Below, piece after piece: positions 18,459 through 26,104 of a stretch of DNA of 57,153 nucleotides (positions are counted from its first letter, which is position 1; the number at the start of each line of letters is the position of its first letter). Origin of the DNA: Bacilli bacterium. Its GTDB lineage: Bacteria; Bacillota_I; Bacilli_A; RFN20; CAG-288. The notes under the pieces were generated by a model. That model did no database searches. It worked only from the letters and a program-made list of their open reading frames with translations, and had not been told where the DNA came from. The DNA lies in assembly GCA_900770925.1 (NCBI GenBank), contig CAAGLY010000007.1, positions 1-57,153 of the forward strand, given 5' to 3'. The position numbers and the translations under genes are program-made.

Positions 18459-18988
18459 CAGTCCCATTATAGGGGAGGATAATTCTTCTTCCCGGAGTGA
18501 ATAAACAACTTCCGGGCAAGAGTACTACTTATTAAGTCTGAGTTATCCCGGAAAAGCGCAGTTTCTCTCCCCAGTCCCCGTTTTTCTTCCATCAGCGAAG
18601 AAAGAGAAACAATTCCTTGACAGGGGAAAACACCGGACAGTTGTCTAACGGATAAAGAAAAGAGAAACAAGGCAATAGAAATCCCATCCTGAATCAAAGT
18701 CCGGGTCATAATCAGGCGGTGGGTTTCTGCGTCAGATTATATTTGTTTTATTTTATATTAATATATCTGAATTATTGTTAACATTCTTCTGTATTTTCCT
18801 TTGCACCAACTTATTTTATGTTTAGTAGTTTGTTATATGTTTCATCACTTCTGTATTAGAATCATATAAAAAGCAGAAGCAGAAGAAAAATAATATAGCA
18901 GAGAGTAAGCGATTTCAGATTGAATTAATCTTCAAATGCCTATATAGTTAGAAATACAAAAAAACAAATACGTTGAACAAGGAGAATT
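18459..18988. other. AT-rich intergenic stretch with one promoter
   Basis: About 530 bp between the divergent polymerase and MTHFS-like genes. A plus-strand promoter is visible: TTGAAT (18920-18925), 17-bp spacer, TATAGT (18943-18948), about 40 bp before the MTHFS-like start. The remainder is AT-rich; an 80-codon minus-strand reading frame inside it lacks an SD and is not accepted as a gene. Confidence 0.6.
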
Positions 18989-19474
18989 ATGGCTTTAACA
19001 GGGGAACAGATTCGGGAAAAATCACTCAAGAGGACAAACGACATCGTCAATAGTCAGAAGTATAAGGAGTCGGATGTCATCTACATCTATCTTCCGGTAG
19101 ATGGAGAGATTGATACGGAATACCTGATTGTCCGTGCCCTTCAGGATAATAAGATCGTTGCTTCTCCGATTTTTATCTCTTCCCAGGATAGGGTCTTTGC
19201 CAGAATCGATGGAAACCCCGGATTCCGTAAAGGAAGAGGCGACCGCCTTGAACCCTTATACCAGACAAAGCTGATTATCGATCAGCCTGGGCTTAGGATT
19301 GTTCCTATTGAGAAGATTGCCGACGAATACGTGCAGGACATTCACTACTACGGAAACTATATCAGCAACCGCAAAAAGAACCTTTATACGATTGCTGTTG
19401 GATATAAAACACCTAAGAACGAAGAAGACATCAAAATCGAAGCCCCTCATTTCAATCAGATTGAACTCTATTAA
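18989..19474 (+). CDS. Degenerate 5-formyl-THF cyclo-ligase-like protein
   Basis: 161 residues. The N-terminal half fits the MTHFS family (YIYLPVDGEIDTEYLI, then DNKIVASPIFI), which converts 5-formyl- to 5,10-methenyl-tetrahydrofolate with ATP. Where the family has GxGGGYYDRYL this protein has DIHYYGNYISNRKKNLY, and the FGIxEP segment is GRGDRLEP, so the nucleotide and substrate loops are poorly conserved. It may be a fast-evolving MTHFS or a paralogue of changed function. SD AAGGAG precedes the ATG. It is a single-gene unit with its own promoter and terminator. Confidence 0.6.
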   Translation: MALTGEQIREKSLKRTNDIVNSQKYKESDVIYIYLPVDGEIDTEYLIVRALQDNKIVASPIFISSQDRVFARIDGNPGFRKGRGDRLEPLYQTKLIIDQPGLRIVPIEKIADEYVQDIHYYGNYISNRKKNLYTIAVGYKTPKNEEDIKIEAPHFNQIELY

Positions 19475-19476
19475 GA

Positions 19477-19508
19477 ACAGGCCGCCTTGCTAGGTGGCCT
19501 GTTTTTTC
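19477..19508 (+). terminator. Terminator of the MTHFS-like gene
   Basis: Stem ACAGGCCGCC/GGTGGCCTGT (19477-19486 with 19493-19502) followed by a T run. Confidence 0.9.
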
Positions 19509-20180
19509 AAGAGAACACTAAATCAAAGAATGCCCTGCTTTTTAGGGCGGTGCTTAACAACCTTGCCAACCAATTCATGTAAGATGGAGCCTGGGCAATA
19601 TGCCGATGGCTTTTTTTCAGTGACGATTCCTTCGATACATTTAATGTGCGTTCAGAAATTTTCAAGGCGTTTTCTTCATCGCCTGTCTTTAGCAGAAACG
19701 AATAGATTAATTTTTCGTTCTTAAGATATTCTTTTTTAGTTGCCTCCTTATAATCATTTGAAAAAGAAGAGATACATGTCTGCGGATTAGCATCATTTGG
19801 CATCTTACCATATTAAGCATGGAAAAAGATTTCAATGCACGGATCTGACCATCCAATATGAATCTGGTTCTTTTGTGCGCTAGAAATCACTTTATCAAAA
19901 TCATTAGGACGATTGTCTTTGTCAAAAACAATCCAAACCTCTCTATTCCTAGAATCCTCACGCCTCTCTTTCAAAGCACACTTCACAAGCTCTTGCGTGT
20001 CAACTTTATCAATGATGCGTATGCTGATTTTTTCTTTAATTCGTCAGGAAAAGAATCACGAAGTCCTTGAAAATAATTGGTTTCTGTTTTTTCGCCGTCC
20101 GTGACAATCAAAAGGTTCTCAAATAGTTCTCTTCTCGTCCTTGTTTTCCGATTCTTCTTTCCTGGTTTTCCTAATGCCAT
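19507..20180 (-). pseudogene. RloB-family protein, broken
   Basis: Three pieces of one protein. The N-terminus (from 20180) has LLIVTDGEKTETNYFQGLRD, a Toprim-like RloB signature. Near 20036-20045, by a run of A, one base appears to be missing, and the frame must shift to continue as ISIRIIDKVDTQELV, EVWIVFDKDN and SDPCIEIFFHA. A TAA (about 19816-19818) then interrupts the same frame, which goes on as YGKMPNDANPQTC and YLKNEKLIYSFLLKTGDEENA. RloB is paired with an AAA ATPase (RloA) in restriction or abortive-infection type loci. One indel and one nonsense codon argue for decay; a sequencing error could explain only one. Confidence 0.75.
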
Positions 20181-20896
20181 TATCTTTTCCTTTTTTCACT
20201 TCCCTATCCGTAAGAACAGGGATACCGTCGTATTTGCCAAAAAGATAATTCTTCTCAAAGTCTTCATCAGAACGGATTTTTACTCCGTTCTCATCTCTGA
20301 ATTCAGCTAAGAAATAAAGCTCCGATGCTTCGGTTTCCCGTTTTTTATTGGTAAAGTAGATTTCATCTCTCCGTAATATCTTGGCATTTAGTATCCAAGG
20401 CTCATGGCAGGCAAAGACAATCTGTGCATTATTCGGATTCTTCTTCCGGCTAAGAAAAAGGAGCAAAAGATTACGGAGCAGCAAAGGATGGAGACGGGCG
20501 TTAAGTTCATCCACAAAAAGGAAGCTTCCTGATTGAACAGCCTGCCGAATAAAGCTGTAGAACGCGAACATTTTCCGTGTTCCTGCCGATTCATCTTCCC
20601 TTCTAAACTCAATCCTCTTTCCGTCTTTTATCTGATGGATTGTATTTACCCTTTTCCAAATCCCTGTTCAGGGAATAATTTGCCCTGAATTTCCTGTAGC
20701 TAAACGCACGATAGACAAATGATTTTCCGCTTGCATTAGCACCGAAAATAGCCGCTAAAGGAAGAAGCTTTTTGTTTCCGACAAGTCTTATCTGTTCCTT
20801 ATATTCCGCATAAGGCGTAGCTTCAAGACTGAGAGAAACCTCATCTCTGAAAGGGCCGAAATTCCCGAAATTGAATTGTAATAACAACCAAATCAC
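20119..20896 (-). pseudogene. RloA-like AAA15 ATPase, internally deleted and frameshifted
   Basis: N-terminal piece (from 20896): FNFGNFGPFRDEVSLSLEAT, then Walker A FGANASGKS and AFSYMKFMANYSLN (AGG as Met). After about 90 residues the frame breaks near 20635. A +1 frame then resumes at VNTIHQIKDGK, FRMEDESAGTRKMF and Walker B LFVDELNARLHPLL, and ends with FGKYDGIPVL. Intact relatives are about 400 residues, so roughly 150 residues between Walker A and Walker B are missing as well as the frame being lost. It overlaps the RloB remnant in the usual order. Presumed former phage-defence ATPase, now inactive. Confidence 0.8.
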
Positions 20897-20993
20897 TCTC
20901 CTTGTTTGTTAAATTGTACTTTTTTGAGATATTTTCTCAATGTTTTGCAATTTAAATGACTTAGAGTCTTCTCTATCCCTCTTTCCAGACATC

Positions 20994-21019
20994 AAAAAAG
21001 TCTCCAGCTAAAGGAGACT
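20994..21019 (-). terminator. Terminator of the guanylate kinase gene
   Basis: Stem AGTCTCC/GGAGACT (20999-21005 with 21013-21019) with a T run on the minus strand, just past the kinase stop codon. Confidence 0.85.
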
Positions 21020-21025
21020 TTTGAA

Positions 21026-21601
21026 TCAGAGCCTAATCAGAGAAGAAATATCGACACCGTTCTTCTTCAGGACTTCTAGGTATTTATGATAGATGAACTC
21101 CGAGACGGAAGGGATATCGTACTTCTTCGTGTCGACATAGACATCGACAATGCTCTTCCTTTCATCATCTAAGCGGAATGCTATCTCATCATTCTGGAGA
21201 CGTGATTTGATCTTTTCCGGATCATCTCCGCGGCTTTCCCTTCTCTCTCTTCTGGTCTGCTCATCTAACATCCTATAGAAAAGGACAATTTTAGGATCGT
21301 GGAAGGATTTATAGGTCTTAGCGCCTGCCCCTTCTACTGCCCTGCATTTATCAATCCGTACTTCCTTACGGCTAGTTCCGTAATAGTTTCCGTTATAGAA
21401 GGTAGTCTCGATGAATTCGTCGTTTTCTTTCCTTTTCCTGAATTCTTCGACCGTAACAAAGTGATAATCAACATTGTTGACTTCGCCTTTACGCCTCTGC
21501 CGGGTCGTATGGGTGACGACTTTCTTAATTCCAAAATGAGCCTGAAGATAAAGGCAGGTGGCCGTCTTACCGCTAGCAGACGGTCCGGTTAGAACAATCA
21601 T
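21026..21601 (-). CDS. gmk: Guanylate kinase
   Basis: 191 residues. P-loop GPSASGKTA, then THTTRQMRKGEVNNVDYHF (AGG as Met; its two Arg are CGN), the GMP-binding TTRxxRxGE...YHF signature, and EEFMKMKENDEFIET. ATP-dependent phosphorylation of GMP to GDP. The stretch following the GMP site (VRIDKCRAVEGAGAKTY) does not show the usual DxDxQGA pattern, so the lid and core are somewhat divergent; a guanylate-kinase-like paralogue is possible. SD GGAGG is 6 bp before the ATG. Confidence 0.8.
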   Translation of the reverse strand: MIVLTGPSASGKTATCLYLQAHFGIKKVVTHTTRQRRKGEVNNVDYHFVTVEEFRKRKENDEFIETTFYNGNYYGTSRKEVRIDKCRAVEGAGAKTYKSFHDPKIVLFYRMLDEQTRRERRESRGDDPEKIKSRLQNDEIAFRLDDERKSIVDVYVDTKKYDIPSVSEFIYHKYLEVLKKNGVDISSLIRL

Positions 21602-21699
21602 CTGACGCCTCCTTGATTTGGTTTAGTATTCTACATTCTTTTTCCTTGACTTTCAACGGGGAAAAGAGAGGAAATCAAACAAAATAAGATGGAAAAGAA

Positions 21700-22368
21700 T
21701 CAGATTAGGCTATCGACCACATCCTTAATCTGAAGCGGAGAATCAAGAAAAGCTTTCGGCTGAACCGGATAGGAAAGAAGTTTTTCCTTGCTCTGGTAGC
21801 CCCAGAGAACCGAGTATCGGTTCTCGATCCCTAAGTTGAAGGCGGTCTGCAGATCCGTAACAGAATCGCCAAAATAGGCCACTTTCGAAAAATCGAAATG
21901 ATATTCTCTCGTCTGTTCGATAAATGCCTTCGGATCTGGTTTAGTCACACCTCCTAAAGGAATACCGACCATCTTAGTAAAGAGATCTCCGAAACAGGTC
22001 TGCCTGACATCCTGAGCGATATTCTGCGGCTTATTCGTATAGATAAAAAGGAGAACGCCTTTCTTCTTTGCATACTCTAAGGATTCAATCCTTCCCTTAT
22101 AAGGGTGAGTCCTATCTTTATAATGATGGGAATAGTAATCATAATAGACATCAAAGACAGGCTGGAACCTGTCCTGATGCTCTTCTCCGATTGCCCGCTG
22201 AATCAGCTTGACTGATCCGTTTCCGATAAAGGTTGTCCTTGTCTTAATATCCCGGGTAGGAAGATGATGATAGGCAAGAGAATAGTTGACCGCTTTAGCA
22301 ATATCCTCCCTTGTCGACACAATCGTACCGTCCCTATCGAAAATAAATGCCTGATAAATACGATTCAT
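21700..22368 (-). CDS. HAD-family phosphatase (phosphoglycolate phosphatase-like)
   Basis: 222 residues. HAD motif I reads FIFDMDGTI only if AGG is Met; the standard code gives an aberrant FDRDGT. Motif II is FIYTNKP, motif III Lys lies near TKPDPKAF, and motif IV is YFGDSVTDLQTAFNLGI. The C1 cap begins with FIGNGSVKLIQRA. GNGxxKLxxRA, PYKGMIESL and LWGYQS resemble Gph-type enzymes that hydrolyse 2-phosphoglycolate, but cap-based substrate prediction is uncertain. Cytoplasmic, single gene. Confidence 0.88.
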   Translation of the reverse strand: MNRIYQAFIFDRDGTIVSTREDIAKAVNYSLAYHHLPTRDIKTRTTFIGNGSVKLIQRAIGEEHQDRFQPVFDVYYDYYSHHYKDRTHPYKGRIESLEYAKKKGVLLFIYTNKPQNIAQDVRQTCFGDLFTKMVGIPLGGVTKPDPKAFIEQTREYHFDFSKVAYFGDSVTDLQTAFNLGIENRYSVLWGYQSKEKLLSYPVQPKAFLDSPLQIKDVVDSLI

Positions 22369-22738
22369 ATTAATAGAAAACCTCAGCAGAAATACTATAT
22401 CACAAAGTAAAAATCTATTTAGTATTTTACATTTTTCTATTTAGAAAAACCAAGTCGGGAAATCACGCGATTTCTAGAGCAGATTTCTGCAGCATTTTCT
22501 GTTGATTTTTTCTCGTGTTTTTATTTGAAAACTTATATTATTTAATTAAGGTCGGCTGTTGCTAATAAAGCTAGTAAAAGACAACTCTTTGTCTATATTT
22601 TCTAACTCTAGTACTTGATTTTTAGTTTTAAGGTTTTCCTTTTCTGTTTTTCCGCAGAAAAATTTTCAAAAAAATAATTGATTTTCCGGTCCGTTTTCTT
22701 TATAACTTTGTTCGTAAAAAAGAGGGGGGTCCTTTTCT
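22369..22738 (+). promoter_or_regulatory. Intergenic region and promoter of potABCD
   Basis: About 370 AT-rich bp. A clear promoter is TTGATT (22678-22683), 17-bp spacer, TATAAC (22701-22706), followed by a strong G-rich SD just before potA. Upstream are several short hairpins, for example AGACAA/TTGTCT and CTG/CAG around 22580-22660, whose role is unclear. No known riboswitch was recognised. Confidence 0.65.
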
Positions 22739-24436
22739 ATGAATCATCTTGATGAATCATCATTAGGTTCGAATGAGAATCAATACATCATTCAACTGCA
22801 GAATCTGACGAAAATCTACGATGGCGTTACGGTAATTGATAAAAGGAATCTGAATATCAAGAAAGGTGAGTTTGTCACTATTCTTGGTCCGTCCGGATGC
22901 GGTAAGTCGACTACCTTAAGAAGGATAGCCGGATTCGAAACTCCGGACTCCGGAGATATCCTATTAAATGGGAAGGATATCACTCCGGTTCCTCCGTATA
23001 AGCGTCCGATTAACACCGTCTTCCAGCATTATGCTTTGTTCCCGAATCTGGATGTCTACGACAATGTTGCCTTCGGTCTTCGGAACAAGAAGATTCCTAG
23101 GGATGTCAAAGACAAAAACGGGAATTCGGTCCTTAAGATCGATAAAGCGCAAATCCGTTATCTTAAGAGCCAAATCAAACGTACTAAGAAAGACAAAATC
23201 AGGAACGAGGACGAAAAAGAGAAGCGTCTGTCTCTCTTCTATTCACAGCTAGAAGATGTGTTATCAAATCCGCGCCCAGCTAAAAAGTTCCGTCATCTTA
23301 ATGATAAGGAAATCGATGACGCTGTCGTCCATGCTTTAAGCATTGTCGACCTTGATGAACTTGAAGACCGCGATATTTCCACTCTTTCCGGCGGTCAGCA
23401 GCAGCGTGTCGCTATTGCCCGTGCAATCATCAATGAGCCTCAGATTCTGCTCCTTGACGAGCCTCTCGGCGCATTGGATTTAAAGAGGCGCAAAGACAGG
23501 CAGCTGGAATTAAAGGATAGGCACAAGAAACTCGGCATTACCTTTATCTATGTCACCCATGACCAGGAAGAGGCTCTGACTAGGTCGGATACTATCATCG
23601 TCAGGAACGACGGTGTCATCCAGCAGATCGGTTCTCCGGAAGATATTTATAATGAACCGAAGAACGCCTTTGTCGCTGACTTTATCGGTTCCTCGAACAT
23701 CTATTCCGGAACTAGGGTCGGAGAAAAGAAGGTTCACTTCCTTAACGCAAACTGGGACTGCGAAGACAGTTTTGCCGTCAATGAACGTGTTGATGTCGTT
23801 GTCCGTCCTGAGGATATCCATTATTCCTTAGAACCGAAGGATGGTTATATCGAAGGAAAGATTACCCAGAAGGTCTTCAAAGGCATCCATTATCAGTACA
23901 CGATTATGGTCGGCCGTAACGAGGTGACCGCACAGTCCATCAAGGACTTTGACAGGGCACTTCCAATCTATATCCAGATCCGTGCTGACGGCATCCACTT
24001 AAGGAAGAAGAGCGATACGAGCAACATCTACCGGGATGCCTATATCGGCAAAGACAATAAGGTCTATATCGATGAAAAGCCGTTTGACTGCAACCTGACT
24101 CAGCTCATTGCCAAGTCGACAAGGAGCGAGGATGGCTACTTAGTCGGTCCGGACAAGAAGCAGTATGACCTTAATGATGCCGATGTCATTGCTTCCATTG
24201 CACCGGAGAACTTTGTTATTTCGGATGATACTTCTGAATGCGAAGTAAGCGGAACAGTCATTTCCTCTGTCTATGTCGGTGATCACTATGAGTTATTAGT
24301 CCGCAGCGAAGATGAAGAGGACTTCTATGTTTTCACTCCCTACACGTTCAACGTCGGGGATGTCGTCGGCCTTTTAGTGGACAAGATGAACATCGTCCTG
24401 AAGTTAAAAGGAAACATCGAAGACTATGTTCTATAA
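22739..24436 (+). CDS. potA: Spermidine/putrescine importer ATPase
   Basis: 565 residues, much longer than the usual 360-380. Walker A GPSGCGKST, then TLRMIAGFE; signature LSGGQQQRVAIARA; Walker B LLLDEPLGALD, then DLKMRKDMQLELKDMHKKLG and ALTMSDTIIVMNDG. Each Met here is AGG and matches the family consensus, a very clear test of the code. A lysine-rich insertion of roughly 65 residues sits between FGLRNKKIP and the signature, and the C-terminal TOBE region is extended. It drives import of polyamines through PotB/PotC in the membrane. It overlaps potB by 11 bp. Confidence 0.95.
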   Translation: MNHLDESSLGSNENQYIIQLQNLTKIYDGVTVIDKRNLNIKKGEFVTILGPSGCGKSTTLRRIAGFETPDSGDILLNGKDITPVPPYKRPINTVFQHYALFPNLDVYDNVAFGLRNKKIPRDVKDKNGNSVLKIDKAQIRYLKSQIKRTKKDKIRNEDEKEKRLSLFYSQLEDVLSNPRPAKKFRHLNDKEIDDAVVHALSIVDLDELEDRDISTLSGGQQQRVAIARAIINEPQILLLDEPLGALDLKRRKDRQLELKDRHKKLGITFIYVTHDQEEALTRSDTIIVRNDGVIQQIGSPEDIYNEPKNAFVADFIGSSNIYSGTRVGEKKVHFLNANWDCEDSFAVNERVDVVVRPEDIHYSLEPKDGYIEGKITQKVFKGIHYQYTIMVGRNEVTAQSIKDFDRALPIYIQIRADGIHLRKKSDTSNIYRDAYIGKDNKVYIDEKPFDCNLTQLIAKSTRSEDGYLVGPDKKQYDLNDADVIASIAPENFVISDDTSECEVSGTVISSVYVGDHYELLVRSEDEEDFYVFTPYTFNVGDVVGLLVDKMNIVLKLKGNIEDYVL

Positions 24437-25235
24437 AACGTACCGGAAAGGGTTATGTATTCCCTTTGTCCTGTTCGAAATCCTCTTTGTCATCAGGCCT
24501 AGGCTCTTCATCGTCTACTATGCCTTCACGGATAACCTCGGTCATTTCACCTTCCAGGCCTTCACCGATTTCTTCTCCAACAGGACCAAACTCAACGTTC
24601 TCTTCGTCTCTCTCCTTATCGGACTAGTCACGACAATCATCTGCAGGCTGATTGGATTTCCGATTGCCTGGATCCTTGCCGGCAGCGACTTTAAATCCTC
24701 TTCCGTCTTTGTCAGGCTTTTTGTCATTCCTAGGTGGATCAACTTCGTTCTCCGTACCGGCGCACTCCGTGACCTATTGAACGTAGTCTACGGCTGGTTT
24801 GGAAAATCTACAGGTGAGCTTCCCTATCTCTCTGCTATTATCGGTCTTGTTGCTGATTATCTTCCATTCACGATTATTCCGCTTCATTCTACCCTGCTGA
24901 AATTGGACCATTCTCAGATGGAAGCAGCCAAGGATCTCGGCTGCAATCCGTTCCATACCTTCACCCGTTCTATCCTCCCTCAGGCAAGGCCAGGCATCAT
25001 CTCCGCCTGCAGGATGGTCTTCAGGCCGACTATCTCTTCTTATGTCATCACGGATGTCATGAGCGAACGTCAGCTTAGGCTTTTCGGAAACTCCATCGAA
25101 ACAAGCTTCTCTAACTCCGACTGGGAAGGCGGTTCCTTCATGGCCTTAATCAGGCTCGTCATCATCTTCATCACTAGGCTTATCACCAAGAAATTCAATG
25201 ATAAGAGTGAAAAGGAGGGTGGCGGATCATGGTAA
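24426..25235 (+). CDS. potB: Spermidine/putrescine importer permease B
   Basis: 269 residues, six predicted membrane helices. AGG as Met gives FVIMPMLFIVYYAFTD in helix 1, LFVIPMWINFVLRTGAL (whose Arg is CGT) and LPQAMPGIISACMMVFMPTISS in the EAA-loop region, all matching PotB relatives; the standard code would put Arg in the middle of helices. The EAA loop MEAAKDLGCNPFHTF contacts PotA. Overlaps potA and potC. Confidence 0.93.
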   Translation: MFYKTYRKGLCIPFVLFEILFVIRPRLFIVYYAFTDNLGHFTFQAFTDFFSNRTKLNVLFVSLLIGLVTTIICRLIGFPIAWILAGSDFKSSSVFVRLFVIPRWINFVLRTGALRDLLNVVYGWFGKSTGELPYLSAIIGLVADYLPFTIIPLHSTLLKLDHSQMEAAKDLGCNPFHTFTRSILPQARPGIISACRMVFRPTISSYVITDVMSERQLRLFGNSIETSFSNSDWEGGSFMALIRLVIIFITRLITKKFNDKSEKEGGGSW

Positions 25236-26104
25236 AAAAGATTCTCAAGTCTTCTTTTGTCTATTTAGTCTTAGCACTCAGGTACCTTCCGATTCTCTAC
25301 CTGATTGCCTCTTCTTTCACCAATACCGAAATGGTCGGTCAGTGGAACGGATTCTCCTTCCAGCTCTACGTCAAGCTCTTTAAGTCTCCTGAGTCTCTCC
25401 GTGCCATCGGAAACACGCTTCTTCTCGCCCTCATCGCTTCCGTTGTCTCCGTTGTTATCGGAACCTTAGGCGCTATCGGCCTCTTCTATTCCAAGAAGAG
25501 ATGGCGTGGCTTATGGGAAAAGGTAAACCAGATTCCGGTCGTCAACGCCGAAATCGTCATGGCAATCTCCTTAGCTGTCACCTTCGTCTTTGTCGGTCAG
25601 CACTTAAGGGGCGGAAAAGACATCAAAGGCTTCTGGACTCTGTTAATCGGTCATTGCTGCCTTGCAGTTCCGTTTGTCTACCTCAATGTCAAACCGAAAC
25701 TGATCCAGATGGACCCGGCCAGGTATGAAGCCGCACTTGACTTAGGCTATACTCCGACAAAAGCACTTCACCGGGTCATCAGGCCGGAAATCAGGCCTGG
25801 TGTCTTTGCCGGATTCTCCTTAGCCTTCTCCTTATCCTTAGATGACTTCATTGTTACCTTCTTCACCAGAGGCTCCGGCCTGTTAAATGGCAAAGACACC
25901 ATCGAGACAGTTTCCACCTTAGTCGAAGAAAAGATCAAGCGTGGTGATGTTCCTCCGGAAAGGCGTGCTTACTGCACTCTGTTATTCCTGACCGTTGTCA
26001 TCATCATTGTCACGAAGACGATTGTCGATAGCTATAAAGCGAAGAAGTATGGTTCGACCAAAGGAAAGAACCATCAGAAGAGGAGAGAAAAGAATGAAAT
26101 CTAA
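25229..26104 (+). CDS. potC: Spermidine/putrescine importer permease C
   Basis: 291 residues, six predicted helices. PVVNAEIVMAISL, the EAA loop YEAALDLGYTPTKAL, then IMPEIMPGVFAGFSLAF (AGG as Met) and SLDDFIVTFFT are PotC signatures. The C-terminus is a Lys/Arg-rich tail. SD GGAGGG lies inside the end of potB, and the gene overlaps potD by 11 bp, so all four genes are one operon. Confidence 0.93.
   Translation: MVKKILKSSFVYLVLALRYLPILYLIASSFTNTEMVGQWNGFSFQLYVKLFKSPESLRAIGNTLLLALIASVVSVVIGTLGAIGLFYSKKRWRGLWEKVNQIPVVNAEIVMAISLAVTFVFVGQHLRGGKDIKGFWTLLIGHCCLAVPFVYLNVKPKLIQMDPARYEAALDLGYTPTKALHRVIRPEIRPGVFAGFSLAFSLSLDDFIVTFFTRGSGLLNGKDTIETVSTLVEEKIKRGDVPPERRAYCTLLFLTVVIIIVTKTIVDSYKAKKYGSTKGKNHQKRREKNEI

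Noticed and set aside
18467..18709. 80-codon minus-strand frame ending in TAATG at the polymerase start, which would suggest coupled translation
   Set aside because: No SD, codon use unlike neighbours (many CGG, GGG and TTG), no recognisable motif, and the polymerase start is better explained by a promoter at this point.
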